Notes: generated by a model not told the origin, from the sequence alone. 64,000 bases of DNA from Bacillus pumilus (GCF_003431975.1 NZ_CP027116.1:2852001-2916000); one strand, 5' to 3'; counted from the first letter of the stretch, positions 28,332 through 39,265 are shown. Numbers and translations: made by a program.

Positions 28332-29015
28332 TCACTGTGTATTCACCCGCTTCGATGGAAGGAAAGATGGCAGCCGTTTCTTCACCTCGGCTGCCTGCTG
28401 CTCACTTTCACACTCTACCTTTTTGAATACTTGATAGGCGAGCCACATGTGACCATAGGCAAGTAAGCTCACACTAAAGAAAGGCACAATCCCCGGCAAA
28501 TAAGCAAAGAGAACAAACAGCACAGCCGAGAACACAAGCATAGAAAGTGTATATTGCAAGTATGAAATACCAAGCAGAAGAGAGAATTTGAGATAGAGAC
28601 GCTTTTTCCAATCATAATGAGCCAGCAACGGAAAAATATAAAACAAGCTGACGATAAACAGAAAACCAAAGATATAAATGGCAAAACGAAGTACATGCAA
28701 GAACCAGCTCGTTGGATAAATATAGGCAAGGTCCACATAGATAATCATCCCTATGATGAATAGCACCACTCCAATCAAGTTAGAGCGTATAAATTCCTCG
28801 CGGTACACCTTCCAAAAAAGGCGGAAAACACTGACTTGCTCATGCCCTTGTATCCACTTTCTCATCACCGAAAATAACGCAGTGCTCGCAGGCATCAATC
28901 CAAAAATCCCAAGCCCCAGCAAGGTGAAAAGGAGCCATAGTAAATTTGTATAAGCAATTCTCATCACCCACTCACACATCCGAAGCATTCTGCTCATTGC
29001 CCCATCATGATCCAT
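28332..29015 (-). CDS. yteU: DUF624 membrane protein YteU
   Basis: This 227-residue integral membrane protein of the YesL/DUF624 family has about five hydrophobic helices and FGLMPASTALFSVMRKW near residue 40. DUF624 genes accompany sugar ABC importers of the oligosaccharide type, but their function is unknown. It is the last gene of the yteP-R-S-T-U operon, 21 bp after yteT. No clear hairpin terminator follows. The start is ATG 29015 with AGGAGGG upstream. Confidence 0.88.
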   Translation of the reverse strand: MDHDGAMSRMLRMCEWVMRIAYTNLLWLLFTLLGLGIFGLMPASTALFSVMRKWIQGHEQVSVFRLFWKVYREEFIRSNLIGVVLFIIGMIIYVDLAYIYPTSWFLHVLRFAIYIFGFLFIVSLFYIFPLLAHYDWKKRLYLKFSLLLGISYLQYTLSMLVFSAVLFVLFAYLPGIVPFFSVSLLAYGHMWLAYQVFKKVECESEQQAAEVKKRLPSFLPSKRVNTQ

Positions 29016-29036
29016 CTCTTTTCCCTCCTCTCTTTC

Positions 29037-30329
29037 TTATAACACCGTCTCTTTATGAAGCAATTCTTCTATGTCAATTGGGCGCTTCTCTGCAACAGAC
29101 CGCCACATGCCTTCACCAAGTGCAATCGAATAAGCACCGGCCTCTGCCCCTGCCGAAATATCATAGTGAATCAAGGGATCTTTTCCGATAAATAAATCAG
29201 CCAAAATCAGAGGATCTCCTCCACCATGTCCCCCTGACTGCTTCACGACTTCAATCGTCTCTTTTGCCCCAAACATCGGATAATAAGAAATCGTTTGTTC
29301 TGGGAATTGAAAAGGGATTCTTGATGGCACATGAAACTCATTTGTTTCAATACGTCCCTTCGTCCCATTAATAGCCAGCCGATATCCTTCGTAGGGTGCT
29401 GAGAATTGAATCGAATAGCTAAAGAGAGCCCCTTGATCATATGCCACGGATGCCACATATGTATCCTCAATGTCAATGGCCTGATCAAAGATACAGGCGT
29501 CTGGGCGGTAATTTGAGTACTGCTGCGTTTGCCCCTGACCGGATTCAATATGGTCGTCCTCGACCTTTGACCGTTCTACCCGCGGGTTCCACCTTGCTTC
29601 ATAATGACAAGTATCCTTCACATGACATGTTCCGCAATACCTGTTCTCCTCACTCTGCAATGGATTCCAAGGACTTTCACTTCCGTAATAGTTCAGCGCC
29701 CCATAGGCAAACACTTGCTTCGGCTTTTGATTAATCCACCAATTCACCAAATCAAAATGATGTGTCGATTTATGAATGGACAGTCCGCCAGAGAGTTGAC
29801 GCGAGCGGTTCCACCTTTTGAAATAACTTGCACCATGATACGTATCAATAAGCCAACTCAGCTCAACAGAGGTGACCCTGCCAATCTTTCCGTCTAAAAT
29901 AAGTTCTTTGATCTTTCGATGAAATGGATTGTAGCGATAATTAAAAGTGACCGTGACCTTCCCTTTACTTTTCTTTTCTTTTTCCATCACTTTTTTGGCG
30001 TCTTTTGCTGTTGTCACCATGGGTTTTTCAGTGATGACATCGAGATCATGATCAAGTGCCTGCATAATGTACGTGACATGTGTGTCATCCCGTCCTGCCA
30101 CAATCACAAGATCTGGCTTTGCTTCCGCCACCATTTGTTCAAATGCGTCTTCAGAAAAAAACGGGACACCCCGCATCGATGGAAAACGTTCCTGACAAAG
30201 TGTGTAGCGATGATGATCTATATCTAAGAGCCCTGTAATCCTGTAATGCTCCTTGAAATCCTCTGTGAGCGGTTTAATAAACATATTGAACGCACGATGA
30301 CTGAGTCCGCAAACAACAACCCGTTTCAC
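29037..30329 (-). CDS. yteT: Gfo/Idh/MocA oxidoreductase YteT
   Basis: This NAD(P)-dependent sugar-type oxidoreductase of 430 residues has an N-terminal Rossmann fold (VKRVVVCGLSHRAF) and the family EKPMVTTAKDAKKVM motif near residue 95. A cysteine/histidine cluster (CGTCHVKDTCHYEARWNP) near residue 240 is unusual and could bind metal. It probably acts on a pectin-derived sugar (inference from operon). The start is GTG 30327-30329 after GGGGTGGGG; an earlier ATG in frame would overlap yteS and lacks a signal. Confidence 0.87.
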   Translation of the reverse strand: MKRVVVCGLSHRAFNMFIKPLTEDFKEHYRITGLLDIDHHRYTLCQERFPSMRGVPFFSEDAFEQMVAEAKPDLVIVAGRDDTHVTYIMQALDHDLDVITEKPMVTTAKDAKKVMEKEKKSKGKVTVTFNYRYNPFHRKIKELILDGKIGRVTSVELSWLIDTYHGASYFKRWNRSRQLSGGLSIHKSTHHFDLVNWWINQKPKQVFAYGALNYYGSESPWNPLQSEENRYCGTCHVKDTCHYEARWNPRVERSKVEDDHIESGQGQTQQYSNYRPDACIFDQAIDIEDTYVASVAYDQGALFSYSIQFSAPYEGYRLAINGTKGRIETNEFHVPSRIPFQFPEQTISYYPMFGAKETIEVVKQSGGHGGGDPLILADLFIGKDPLIHYDISAGAEAGAYSIALGEGMWRSVAEKRPIDIEELLHKETVL

Positions 30330-30345
30330 AGTCCCCACCCCTTTT

Positions 30346-31985
<1,640 letters not shown>

Positions 31986-31996
31986 TCATCTCCCTT

Positions 31997-32962
31997 TTAG
32001 TAAATACCTTCTTCACCGAATTTCTTCGCCAAACGGTTAGCCAACATGACCAAAATGAGTCCAACGGCTGCTTTAAATAGACCAACAGCGGTACTATAGC
32101 TGAATTGTCCTTGCTTCAGACCTGCTGTATAGACGTACGTATCAAAGATCTCTGCTACTTCCCGGTTCGTTGCGTTGAGTAATAAGTAAACATGCTCAAA
32201 GCCAAGCTCTAACGTGTCACCGATTTTTAAAATAAGCAGAACGACAATCACACTTTTAATAGCCGGTAGAGTGATGTGCCACATTTGTCTCATTCTGCCG
32301 GCTCCATCCATTTTCGCTGCTTCATATAACTGCGGATCTACCGCTGTAATCGCCGCAAGGTAAATGATCGTCGACCAGCCTGCTTCGCGCCAGATCACCT
32401 GTAAAATGTACATCGGTCTAAACCAATCCTGACTCAGGAGGAAGTTAATCTTTTCCCCTCCAAAAAAAGCAATCAATTCATTAATTAACCCGCCATCTAC
32501 CGTTAACAAAACAAAGGATAAGGACACGACAATCACCCATGACATGAAGTGAGGAATGTAAATCATCGTCTGAACAAATTTCTTAAACAATGCCAATCTG
32601 ACCTCGTTTAAAAGGAGGGCTAATAAGATTGGAATCGGAAAGAAAATCACGACATTCATAGCAAATAAAATGAGCGTGTTTTTTAATAAAAAGAAAAATG
32701 TTGGTTCTGTAAACAATCGAATAAAGTGTTTAAAGCCAACCCACTCACTGCCAAGAATACCGAGAAACGGCTGGTAATCTTGAAAGGCAATGATGAGTCC
32801 CCACATCGGCACATATTTAAAGACAAGAAAATAAATGAGCCCCGGCAAAATCATTAAATACAAAAACTTTTGACTAAGCAACTGATTAAGTAAGCGCTTT
32901 CTTTTTTCTTTTTTCAAAGCTGCCGCAGGCACACCCTTGGCAGTGACATCCTCTGTTTTCAT
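31997..32962 (-). CDS. yteP: Rhamnogalacturonan-oligosaccharide ABC permease YteP
   Basis: This MalF/LplB-type permease of 321 residues has six predicted helices and the ATPase-contact EAA loop YEAAKMDGAGRMRQMWHITLP near residue 220. In B. subtilis YteP works with permease YtcP and binding protein YtcQ, energised by the shared ATPase MsmX, to import pectin oligosaccharides. It is first in the operon and divergent from ytdP across 231 bp. The start is ATG 32962 after GGGGAGG. Confidence 0.92.
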   Translation of the reverse strand: MKTEDVTAKGVPAAALKKEKRKRLLNQLLSQKFLYLMILPGLIYFLVFKYVPMWGLIIAFQDYQPFLGILGSEWVGFKHFIRLFTEPTFFFLLKNTLILFAMNVVIFFPIPILLALLLNEVRLALFKKFVQTMIYIPHFMSWVIVVSLSFVLLTVDGGLINELIAFFGGEKINFLLSQDWFRPMYILQVIWREAGWSTIIYLAAITAVDPQLYEAAKMDGAGRMRQMWHITLPAIKSVIVVLLILKIGDTLELGFEHVYLLLNATNREVAEIFDTYVYTAGLKQGQFSYSTAVGLFKAAVGLILVMLANRLAKKFGEEGIY

Positions 32963-33020
32963 TGATAAAGCCTCCCCTCATGCTGATGCATGTGTTAACT
33001 GTATCTTAAGGATGAAAAAT

Positions 33021-33043
33021 CCGTCTACAATCATATCATCAGA
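33021..33043 (-). promoter_or_regulatory. yteP promoter box shared with ytcP
   Basis: On the minus strand it contains ATGATTGTAGACG, 59 nt before the yteP start. The same string with one change lies upstream of ytcP (38361-38383). TGTAGA could be the -10; no good -35 is present, as expected for an activator-dependent promoter. YtdP is the obvious candidate activator (inference). Confidence 0.45.
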
Positions 33044-33120
33044 TCATATTTACTTAGAGGTAGCTACTCAAAACGTTACATAAAACATAAGAAAATGATC
33101 CTAATCTCAGAAAATGATTA

Positions 33121-33150
33121 TTGACAAACCTACCAAATTTTTGGATTAAT
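33121..33150 (+). promoter_or_regulatory. Possible promoter of ytdP
   Basis: TTGACA (33121-33126) is followed after 18 nt by a weak -10, ATTAAT (33145-33150), about 43 nt before the ytdP ATG. Confidence 0.4.
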
Positions 33151-33193
33151 AAATTAAGGGGAAAAGATTGTTCCGTTTGAAATGGGGGGTTTT

Positions 33194-35494
33194 ATGAAAA
33201 AAAGGCAATATAAATTTTATTACAAGCTTGTCACATTTTTTTTCATGCTTAGTACGATTCCTGTCATCATTGTCGGTATTTTTTCTTATCAGCATTCGCA
33301 AAAAGCAGCGCTCGAAAATATCTCAAATGAAAAGCTGGACAGCGTCACACAAACTCAGTCCAATATTGAGCATATTTTAAAAACCGTTGATCACTCTCTC
33401 ACTCACTATGTCAGTTCGCCACCTCTCCTTCAAACACTGGCAGAACCTTTAAATCCAGACCAATTCCAGCTTTATAATCAAGTACAGCAAGAACTGAACT
33501 ATCTGCAAACCTTTGACACCGATCTCTCCAATATTACACTCGTAAGTAAAATGGAAGACTGGTACATGAACAATTCGGGGCTTTATCATGTCACAAGCGG
33601 AGATCAAGAAAAAGCGCTCACCTCTTACCTTAATATTCCGAGTCATTCCAGCTGGGCTCTTGAAGAGAATAATCCACTTGTTACAACAAAAGAAGGAAAG
33701 GCCTCCTTTTGCAAGTACAATGTGAACTTAATCAAACAACTTCCTATGAACAGTGTCCAAAAAAAAGGGATCGCTGTCGCCAGCATTCCGAGTTGCACGA
33801 TTACTGACAACATGCCTGACTTCTCTCAATCTGACAGTATGTTTGTCATTGATACAAACGGAAAAGTGCTACTACATAACCGAAAAGAACAAATTGGTGA
33901 TTCCTTGAAGAGTCAAGAATTCGTCAAGCATGTCCTAGCACTCGAAGAACGATCAGGTCAATTTAACATGAAGATCAAGGAACTAGACTACCAAATTACG
34001 TTTCAAAAATCAGACTATAACGAATGGACATACCTATCCTTTGTTTCCATTCCAGAACTCAAGGCACAAACGAAATCAATTGGGTGGATCACCTTTATTA
34101 TCTGCTTCATTTTGTTAGCGCTTTCATTACTGTTCTCATGGTTTGGATCTAGACATTTTTATAAACCAATCCGCTTGTTATACGAGTCCTTTGCACGCAA
34201 TGAATCCTTTCTGCAAAAACAGCCTTTTCAAAATGAATTTGAGTTGATTGAGTCGAGTATTAAACAAATGAAGGATCAAAACAATGATTTAGAGGAACGT
34301 ATTGAACAGCAAGTCACACACCTCCAGCAATACTTTATGGTGCGACTATTGCTCGGAAAGCTGACAGAAGAAGAGATTAATAATCGATTCCAAAGTTTAG
34401 GATTTCCTGAAGGCTGGTCTCATTTATCCATGCTTGTGACCCAAATCGATACGTTAAAAGAGACGCCTTATGAAAAAAAGGATGCTGACTTACTGTTATT
34501 TGCGATCAATGGACTGATCGAGCAAATTATTCCGCAAGGGGAGCACCTCCAGCCCACGGTTGTCAATCAGCATCAAACGACGATCATCCTGAATCACTCC
34601 AAGTCAGATGATGAGTTTACTGAATATTTAAACCAATTAGCAGAATTCATTCAGAAGCGCATTGAGGAAGAGCTCGGTTTATCGATCAGCATCGGGATCA
34701 GCCGCCAGTTTAAGGAGCTCACGATGGCGAAACAGGCTTACATTGAAGGGAAAGAAGCCTTAAAATACAGGCTCAAAGCAGAGAAAAAATCCATTATCTT
34801 ATATGAACATATCCAGCAGGGAAAGACGTTTAAAACCCACTTCCCAAAGCAGCTACAGCATGATTTATTCGATGCGATGAAAGCAGGTGATCAAGGAAAG
34901 GCGGATCACTATTTACACGTGCTCCTTCAATCCATTTTCTCTAAAAATGCAGGACCGCACGAGTACCATATCGCCCTCGCCCGTTTTTTAAATAATTTGA
35001 TTGAGCTGATGCATTTGCTTGGCATTGAATTATTTGAGGTTGAAGACAATAAGATGCTGTATGATACGATTTTTGAATTCAAAACGTTTGAAGATACAGA
35101 AGCGTGGCTGAAAAACGAGATTATTCGACCGATTATTGACCAGCTAGGTGCACGCGAAGACTCACAATATAAAAACATCTCAGAGAAAATCATTCATATC
35201 ATTCATCAAGAATTCGATTCAGATCTCACATTGGATGAAATCGCCACACGCCTGCATTACAACCCTAATTATTTAAGCAGTATTTTTAGAAAGGAAATGG
35301 ATATCTCGTTTAGTGAATATCTCTCATCCTACAGACACCATGTCGCCAAAAACTGGCTCGTGGAGACCGATATGTCTGTCAAAGAAATTTCAGAAAAACT
35401 GAAATATAAAAATCCGCAAAACTTCATCCGTTCCTTTAAAAAACTGGAAGGCACAACCCCTGGGAAATATCGAGACCAGAAAAAAGGCACATAA
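33194..35494 (+). CDS. ytdP: Membrane-bound AraC-family regulator YtdP
   Basis: The regulator has 766 residues. An N-terminal helix (about 15-35), an extracellular sensor region (about 36-295) and a second helix (about 300-320) are followed by a cytoplasmic linker and a C-terminal AraC/XylS DNA-binding domain (DEIATRLHYNPNYLSSIFRK, then VKEISEKLKYKNPQNFIRSF). This architecture is shared with B. subtilis YesS and YtdP, regulators of pectin genes. It probably senses an oligosaccharide outside the cell and activates yteP and ytcP operons (inference). The start is ATG 33194 after GGGGGG; four upstream codons are rejected. Confidence 0.9.
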   Translation: MKKRQYKFYYKLVTFFFMLSTIPVIIVGIFSYQHSQKAALENISNEKLDSVTQTQSNIEHILKTVDHSLTHYVSSPPLLQTLAEPLNPDQFQLYNQVQQELNYLQTFDTDLSNITLVSKMEDWYMNNSGLYHVTSGDQEKALTSYLNIPSHSSWALEENNPLVTTKEGKASFCKYNVNLIKQLPMNSVQKKGIAVASIPSCTITDNMPDFSQSDSMFVIDTNGKVLLHNRKEQIGDSLKSQEFVKHVLALEERSGQFNMKIKELDYQITFQKSDYNEWTYLSFVSIPELKAQTKSIGWITFIICFILLALSLLFSWFGSRHFYKPIRLLYESFARNESFLQKQPFQNEFELIESSIKQMKDQNNDLEERIEQQVTHLQQYFMVRLLLGKLTEEEINNRFQSLGFPEGWSHLSMLVTQIDTLKETPYEKKDADLLLFAINGLIEQIIPQGEHLQPTVVNQHQTTIILNHSKSDDEFTEYLNQLAEFIQKRIEEELGLSISIGISRQFKELTMAKQAYIEGKEALKYRLKAEKKSIILYEHIQQGKTFKTHFPKQLQHDLFDAMKAGDQGKADHYLHVLLQSIFSKNAGPHEYHIALARFLNNLIELMHLLGIELFEVEDNKMLYDTIFEFKTFEDTEAWLKNEIIRPIIDQLGAREDSQYKNISEKIIHIIHQEFDSDLTLDEIATRLHYNPNYLSSIFRKEMDISFSEYLSSYRHHVAKNWLVETDMSVKEISEKLKYKNPQNFIRSFKKLEGTTPGKYRDQKKGT

Positions 35495-35499
35495 GACTA

Positions 35500-35533
35500 A
35501 AAGCCCCGCTCTCACAAGAAGCGGGACTTTTTT
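35500..35533 (+). terminator. Terminator after ytdP
   Basis: The stem AAGCCCCGCT / AGCGGGACTT with one mismatch and a 9-nt loop is followed by T-rich sequence. Confidence 0.8.
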
Positions 35534-35621
35534 ATTTGAATTGTTCATTTAAGATGCTGTCTTCCAGCACTGAAAGCGGCTCTCCGTACACACGTTCAAT
35601 GTGAGCTTGAGCTGCTTCAAT
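35532..35621 (-). pseudogene. C-terminal remnant of an unidentified gene
   Basis: On the minus strand 29 codons read AQAHIERVYGEPLSVLEDS and end in a normal stop at 35532-35534, with an in-frame stop directly upstream at 35622-35624. The peptide looks like a genuine protein C-terminus (helical, no rare runs) but has no start. I cannot name the family. It abuts an aldo/keto reductase remnant on the other strand. Confidence 0.4.
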
Positions 35622-35639
35622 TTAATTGCTGCAAGCCTT

Positions 35640-35816
35640 ATAGTGAAAGAAAAACGGGCAAGCGTGATCACCATTCCAAAATCAACGAAAGCACATCGTT
35701 TAAAAAAAAATGCTGACATATTTGATTTTGCCTTATCTGACGAGGAAATGAAGCGCCTTTCTGACTTAAATGAAAACAAACATATCGGTCCAGACCCAGA
35801 CAACTTCGACTTTTAA
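35640..35816 (+). pseudogene. Remnant of an aldo/keto reductase
   Basis: The frame reads VITIPKSTKAHRLKKNADIF, then FALSDEEMKRLSDLNEN and ends GPDPDNFDF. This is the last 50 or so residues of a YtbE-like aldo/keto reductase, including the IPKS NADPH-binding motif. The remaining 220 or so residues, with the catalytic Tyr and Lys, are missing. No start or ribosome binding site exists. A terminator still follows the stop. Confidence 0.72.
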
Positions 35817-35820
35817 TGAA

Positions 35821-35856
35821 AACACCCCCGCTCTTTAACTGTGCGGGGGTGTTTAT
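35821..35856. terminator. Bidirectional terminator before ytcQ
   Basis: A perfect 10-bp stem ACACCCCCGC / GCGGGGGTGT is flanked by A- and T-rich sequence. It serves ytcQ and formerly the aldo/keto reductase. Confidence 0.85.
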
Positions 35857-35861
35857 ATGAA

Positions 35862-37361
35862 TCACTTTGATTTTTTAAAGGCAGCCTCATACTCTTCTAT
35901 CATTTTATTACCACCGTTTGATTTCCACTTCTCAACGTCTTTCTTAAATTGATCTTCACTTATATCTCCAAGAATAAACTTATAAGTCGCATCATCAATG
36001 ATTTTTTTCAATTCATCTCCTCGCTCTGAGGCTGTTTCTGAATACAGGCTTTCAGCAGGATTGGCAACGATTATGTTTTGATTGTCTTCTTCTAGCTCTT
36101 CATATTTTGTGCGGACCGCATCTCCTTTATTTTTCAAATAGCGTTTATCAACTCCCACAAGACTGACAAGCGGCTGTACATCTGTCTGCCAGCTTTTCAC
36201 TTGGCTTTCTTCTCTAACAAATGTATTCCCTTCTTCTTTCTTATAATGCTTGCCATCTATACCGTACGTCATAAGACCATAGACATCTTCTTCAGCAATG
36301 CGGTCAAAGAAGGACAAAATCCGCTTTAATTCTGCCTCTGATTTCACGCTTGTTTTAGGGAATGCGAAGATGCCATTATGACCACCTGATGCCCACACAC
36401 GTTCTTTGCCATCTGGGCCTTTGATTCGGTTCAAGATATCTACTTTCAAGTTCTTATCTGTCGCGTCATCTCTCAAGTTCACTGCATCTACCATATTTCC
36501 AACATAGATGCCTGCTTTTCCTTGTGAGAATAATTCCTGCTGCTGTGTTTTGCTTGTTACAGGAAAATCTTTATTGATATAGCCATGATCACGCAGTTTT
36601 TTCATGTACTTCATTGTATTCATGTACTCATCTGTCATAAAGTCTGGCGTGAATTTGCCGTTTTCTTCTTTCCAGTCTGTCGGCATTCCTTCATATGAAC
36701 CAAGCGTTTTAAATGCCCCATAAATCAAATCGTTCCGATCCGTAAAACCAATTGTATCCGCTTTTCCGTTTTGGTTGGGATCTTTTTCAGTAAAGGCTTT
36801 AGCTACCTCATAAAGATCATCCAACGTTTTTGGTGTATCCAAATTTAAATTTTCAAGCCAATCCTTTCGAATGACAATTCCTTGTCTTGAAAGTGGTCTC
36901 TCTCTATAAATGCCATAAAGCTTACCGTCTATAGAGGCATTTTTATTAATCAGTTCGTTCATCTTACTTAAATTTGGATAATCCTTCAAATACGGACCGA
37001 CTTCCCAGAACATACCTGATCTGAACGCATTAATAGCAGACGAATTCTTAATGTCTTGAATCGTCACAATTTGCGGCAGATTTCCTGCGGCAAGGGCGGA
37101 ATTTAACCGGTCTTCCTTCACAGCATCAGGCACCCATGTAATGTCAATCTCTGTATTTGTGAGCTTCTCAATCTCTTTTAAAACAGAATCCTTCGGCGGC
37201 TGCTGATGATACAAAATGGCCATCCATGTCAGCTTTACCTTTTTATCTAAATCAACCTTTTCATCTGATGAGCTTGCTCCTTTGCTTGAACATGCCGATA
37301 GAATACCGCTTGCTGCAAATAACAGGACAAACGCAATCAACCATAATTTCTTTCTCCCCAT
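35862..37361 (-). CDS. ytcQ: Oligosaccharide-binding lipoprotein YtcQ
   Basis: This extracellular solute-binding protein of 499 residues has the LplA-like size. The signal peptide ends in lipobox ILSAC (Cys near 24), so it is tethered to the outer face of the membrane. Typical segments are [16 protein letters not shown] near residue 45 and [18 protein letters not shown], a calcium-loop-like stretch. It delivers rhamnogalacturonan or galacturonan oligosaccharides to YteP/YtcP. The start is ATG 37361 after GGAGGG. It follows ytcP by 25 bp. Confidence 0.9.
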   Translation of the reverse strand: MGRKKLWLIAFVLLFAASGILSACSSKGASSSDEKVDLDKKVKLTWMAILYHQQPPKDSVLKEIEKLTNTEIDITWVPDAVKEDRLNSALAAGNLPQIVTIQDIKNSSAINAFRSGMFWEVGPYLKDYPNLSKMNELINKNASIDGKLYGIYRERPLSRQGIVIRKDWLENLNLDTPKTLDDLYEVAKAFTEKDPNQNGKADTIGFTDRNDLIYGAFKTLGSYEGMPTDWKEENGKFTPDFMTDEYMNTMKYMKKLRDHGYINKDFPVTSKTQQQELFSQGKAGIYVGNMVDAVNLRDDATDKNLKVDILNRIKGPDGKERVWASGGHNGIFAFPKTSVKSEAELKRILSFFDRIAEEDVYGLMTYGIDGKHYKKEEGNTFVREESQVKSWQTDVQPLVSLVGVDKRYLKNKGDAVRTKYEELEEDNQNIIVANPAESLYSETASERGDELKKIIDDATYKFILGDISEDQFKKDVEKWKSNGGNKMIEEYEAAFKKSK

Positions 37362-37386
37362 AAGATCCCTCCGTTGTTCCATCTTT

Positions 37387-38265
37387 TTAACCCTTTACAG
37401 AACCTAGTAATGCCCCTTTGTTGAAATGCTTTTGAATAAATGGATAAACAAGCAGAACAGGAATAGTCGCGACTACAATGACAGCCATTTTAATCGTTTG
37501 GTCTGGTGGTGGAGTCGATGAGCCCATATCTGACATATCTCCCTGCATTCCGCTTGAGACAATGACAATCTGCCTGAGCAGCACCTGAATCGGCCATTTC
37601 ACTGAATCATTTAAATAGAGGATCGCAGTCATATACGTATTCCAATACGTCACCGCATAAAAAAGTGAAATGGTCGCAATGGCTGGCAAGGAAAGCGGCA
37701 GCACAATTTTAAAGAAAATCCCTAAATCGTTACAGCCATCCATCTTTGCAGATTCCTCAAGGCTTGCCGGTATGTTTTGAAAGAAGTTTTTCAAGATGAT
37801 CAAATTGAACGCATTGATTGCAACCGGTAGAATAAGTGACCAATAGGTGTCAAGGAGACCAAGTGTTTTCACCACAATAAATGTCGGGATCATTCCTCCA
37901 CTAAACAGCATCGTAAAGACAACGAGAAACATTAGTGTTCTCCGGCCTTTTAGCTCCTGACGAGACAGCCCATATGCCATAAGTGAGGACAAAAACATAC
38001 TGACAGCTGTTCCAACGAGCGTCACAAGAATGGACACAATGAGGCTACGGTACACAATATCCGTAGAGAAAATATACCGATAGGCCTCTAAAGAAAACGT
38101 GGTCGGAAACAAGATAAACTTCTTCGTGATGACCTCTTCTACTGTAGCAAAAGAGGCTGCAATGACATGGATGAACGGAAGCACACATATTAATGCGAAC
38201 ATGAGTAGAAAAGAGTAATTCAATAAGTTGAACAATCGGCCTTTAATAGAACGATCTATGTTCAT
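37387..38265 (-). CDS. ytcP: Oligosaccharide ABC permease YtcP
   Basis: This MalG/LplC-type permease of 292 residues has six helices and the EAA loop [22 protein letters not shown] near residue 185. It is the second permease of the YtcQ-YteP-YtcP importer. In this genome, as in B. subtilis, the two permease genes lie in separate operons either side of ytdP. The start is ATG 38265 (GTG 38268 adjacent) after GAAAGGG. A cre site lies 14 bp upstream. Confidence 0.9.
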   Translation of the reverse strand: MNIDRSIKGRLFNLLNYSFLLMFALICVLPFIHVIAASFATVEEVITKKFILFPTTFSLEAYRYIFSTDIVYRSLIVSILVTLVGTAVSMFLSSLMAYGLSRQELKGRRTLMFLVVFTMLFSGGMIPTFIVVKTLGLLDTYWSLILPVAINAFNLIILKNFFQNIPASLEESAKMDGCNDLGIFFKIVLPLSLPAIATISLFYAVTYWNTYMTAILYLNDSVKWPIQVLLRQIVIVSSGMQGDMSDMGSSTPPPDQTIKMAVIVVATIPVLLVYPFIQKHFNKGALLGSVKG

Positions 38266-38278
38266 CACACCCTTTCTT

Positions 38279-38292
38279 TGAAAGCGTTATCA
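38279..38292 (-). promoter_or_regulatory. Catabolite response element (cre) of ytcP-ytcQ
   Basis: TGAAAGCGTTATCA fits the CcpA consensus TGWAANCGNTNWCA at every position. It lies 14 bp upstream of the ytcP start, inside the leader, where CcpA would block elongation. The pectin importer should therefore be glucose-repressed. Confidence 0.78.
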
Positions 38293-38360
38293 TTTTGTCC
38301 GAAAATATGCTGCAGCCTGTGACGATATCGTGATTAAAATGTAACAAACGGGGGAAGAAA

Positions 38361-38383
38361 GCGTCTATAATCATCTTGACAGA
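38361..38383 (-). promoter_or_regulatory. ytcP promoter box shared with yteP
   Basis: On the minus strand it contains ATGATTATAGACG, identical at 12 of 13 positions to the box upstream of yteP. It lies 96 nt before the ytcP start. TATAGA is a reasonable -10 without a matching -35. Confidence 0.45.
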
Positions 38384-38405
38384 CCAACTGGATTGCTCCT
38401 GTCAA
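38376..38405. repeat. Inverted repeat in the ytcP promoter region
   Basis: TTGACAG (38376-38382) and CTGTCAA (38399-38405) form a perfect 7-bp inverted repeat with a 16-nt spacer, directly upstream of the shared promoter box. It may be a regulator site. It is not present upstream of yteP. Confidence 0.4.
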
Positions 38406-38466
38406 TCGTACTTTTATGCTCATGAAACAAAAGAATAAGATCATCAGCTAATGACATGATTATGCC

Positions 38467-39219
38467 CTACGCCTGATCATCTTCTTCAAGAATCTCCGTC
38501 GTATTCACATCAGGTCTATAGTCTAACTCATGCTTCGTGTTTTCCGTAGACCAAGGTTTTTCATCGTTTTCTGATACAGCGTAATATGTCCCAAAGGGAA
38601 CGGTCGTTTCAATCGCTGCCTGTGTCATCCCTACAAGATCCTTATGTGAAAGAAGTGTCCTTTTCGTTCGTGCTTTCTTGTGTAACGCTCCCATCTCATC
38701 CATCACAACTGTTCCAATCCGCAAATGAATGACAGACATCCCCGTTTGATCGTGGAATAAACGGCCCAGCTGCTCAGAAGCAAATTTTAAAATACCATAG
38801 ACATTTTTAGTCGCGGGTACATCATTTGTTGTAATATTTCTCCCTAGTAAGGAAAGACCACCTTTTTCATAACGATCAGTCACATGGTTGCTGCTGGCAA
38901 AAATGACTTTTCGTATGCCGAGCCTTGCAGCTGAACGAAACATATAATAAGAGCTCCCCCAAAAAATATCACTCATTTTTTCAAATTCCTCATGATTCAT
39001 CACATCATGCGTCATATCCATGTTTAGAAGGTGGATGATGACATCTGTATCTCGCGGAATCGCCTCATATACTTCCTGTTCATTCGTTGCATCTGCTAAA
39101 ACGACTTCCTTTGCACAGCTTGTTTGATCAATAATGGTGATATCGTACTCAGAAGAGAGAGCTTTAGTTAAGATACGTCCTATCACACCGCATCCGCCAA
39201 TGATGGTCAATTTTTTCAT
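38467..39219 (-). CDS. ytbQ: NAD-dependent epimerase/dehydratase-like protein YtbQ
   Basis: The 250-residue protein is an extended short-chain dehydrogenase with an N-terminal Rossmann start (KKLTIIGGCGVIGRIL), a catalytic-type Tyr/Lys segment (KNVYGILKFASEQ, YxxxK near residue 145) and LRIGTVV. It resembles uronate dehydrogenases and sugar epimerases; the exact substrate is unknown. It lies upstream of the ytcP promoter in the same direction, and its location fits a role in uronate or rhamnose metabolism. Confidence 0.85.
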   Translation of the reverse strand: MKKLTIIGGCGVIGRILTKALSSEYDITIIDQTSCAKEVVLADATNEQEVYEAIPRDTDVIIHLLNMDMTHDVMNHEEFEKMSDIFWGSSYYMFRSAARLGIRKVIFASSNHVTDRYEKGGLSLLGRNITTNDVPATKNVYGILKFASEQLGRLFHDQTGMSVIHLRIGTVVMDEMGALHKKARTKRTLLSHKDLVGMTQAAIETTVPFGTYYAVSENDEKPWSTENTKHELDYRPDVNTTEILEEDDQA

Positions 39220-39265
39220 CTGTCTCCTCCTTTCTTTTGACGTAGTATGTCCAAGCCTTTATGGA

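Noticed and set aside
33068..33082. Possible cre before yteP (around AAAACGTTACA)
   Set aside because: At least four mismatches to the consensus; a chance ACGT palindrome is enough to explain it.
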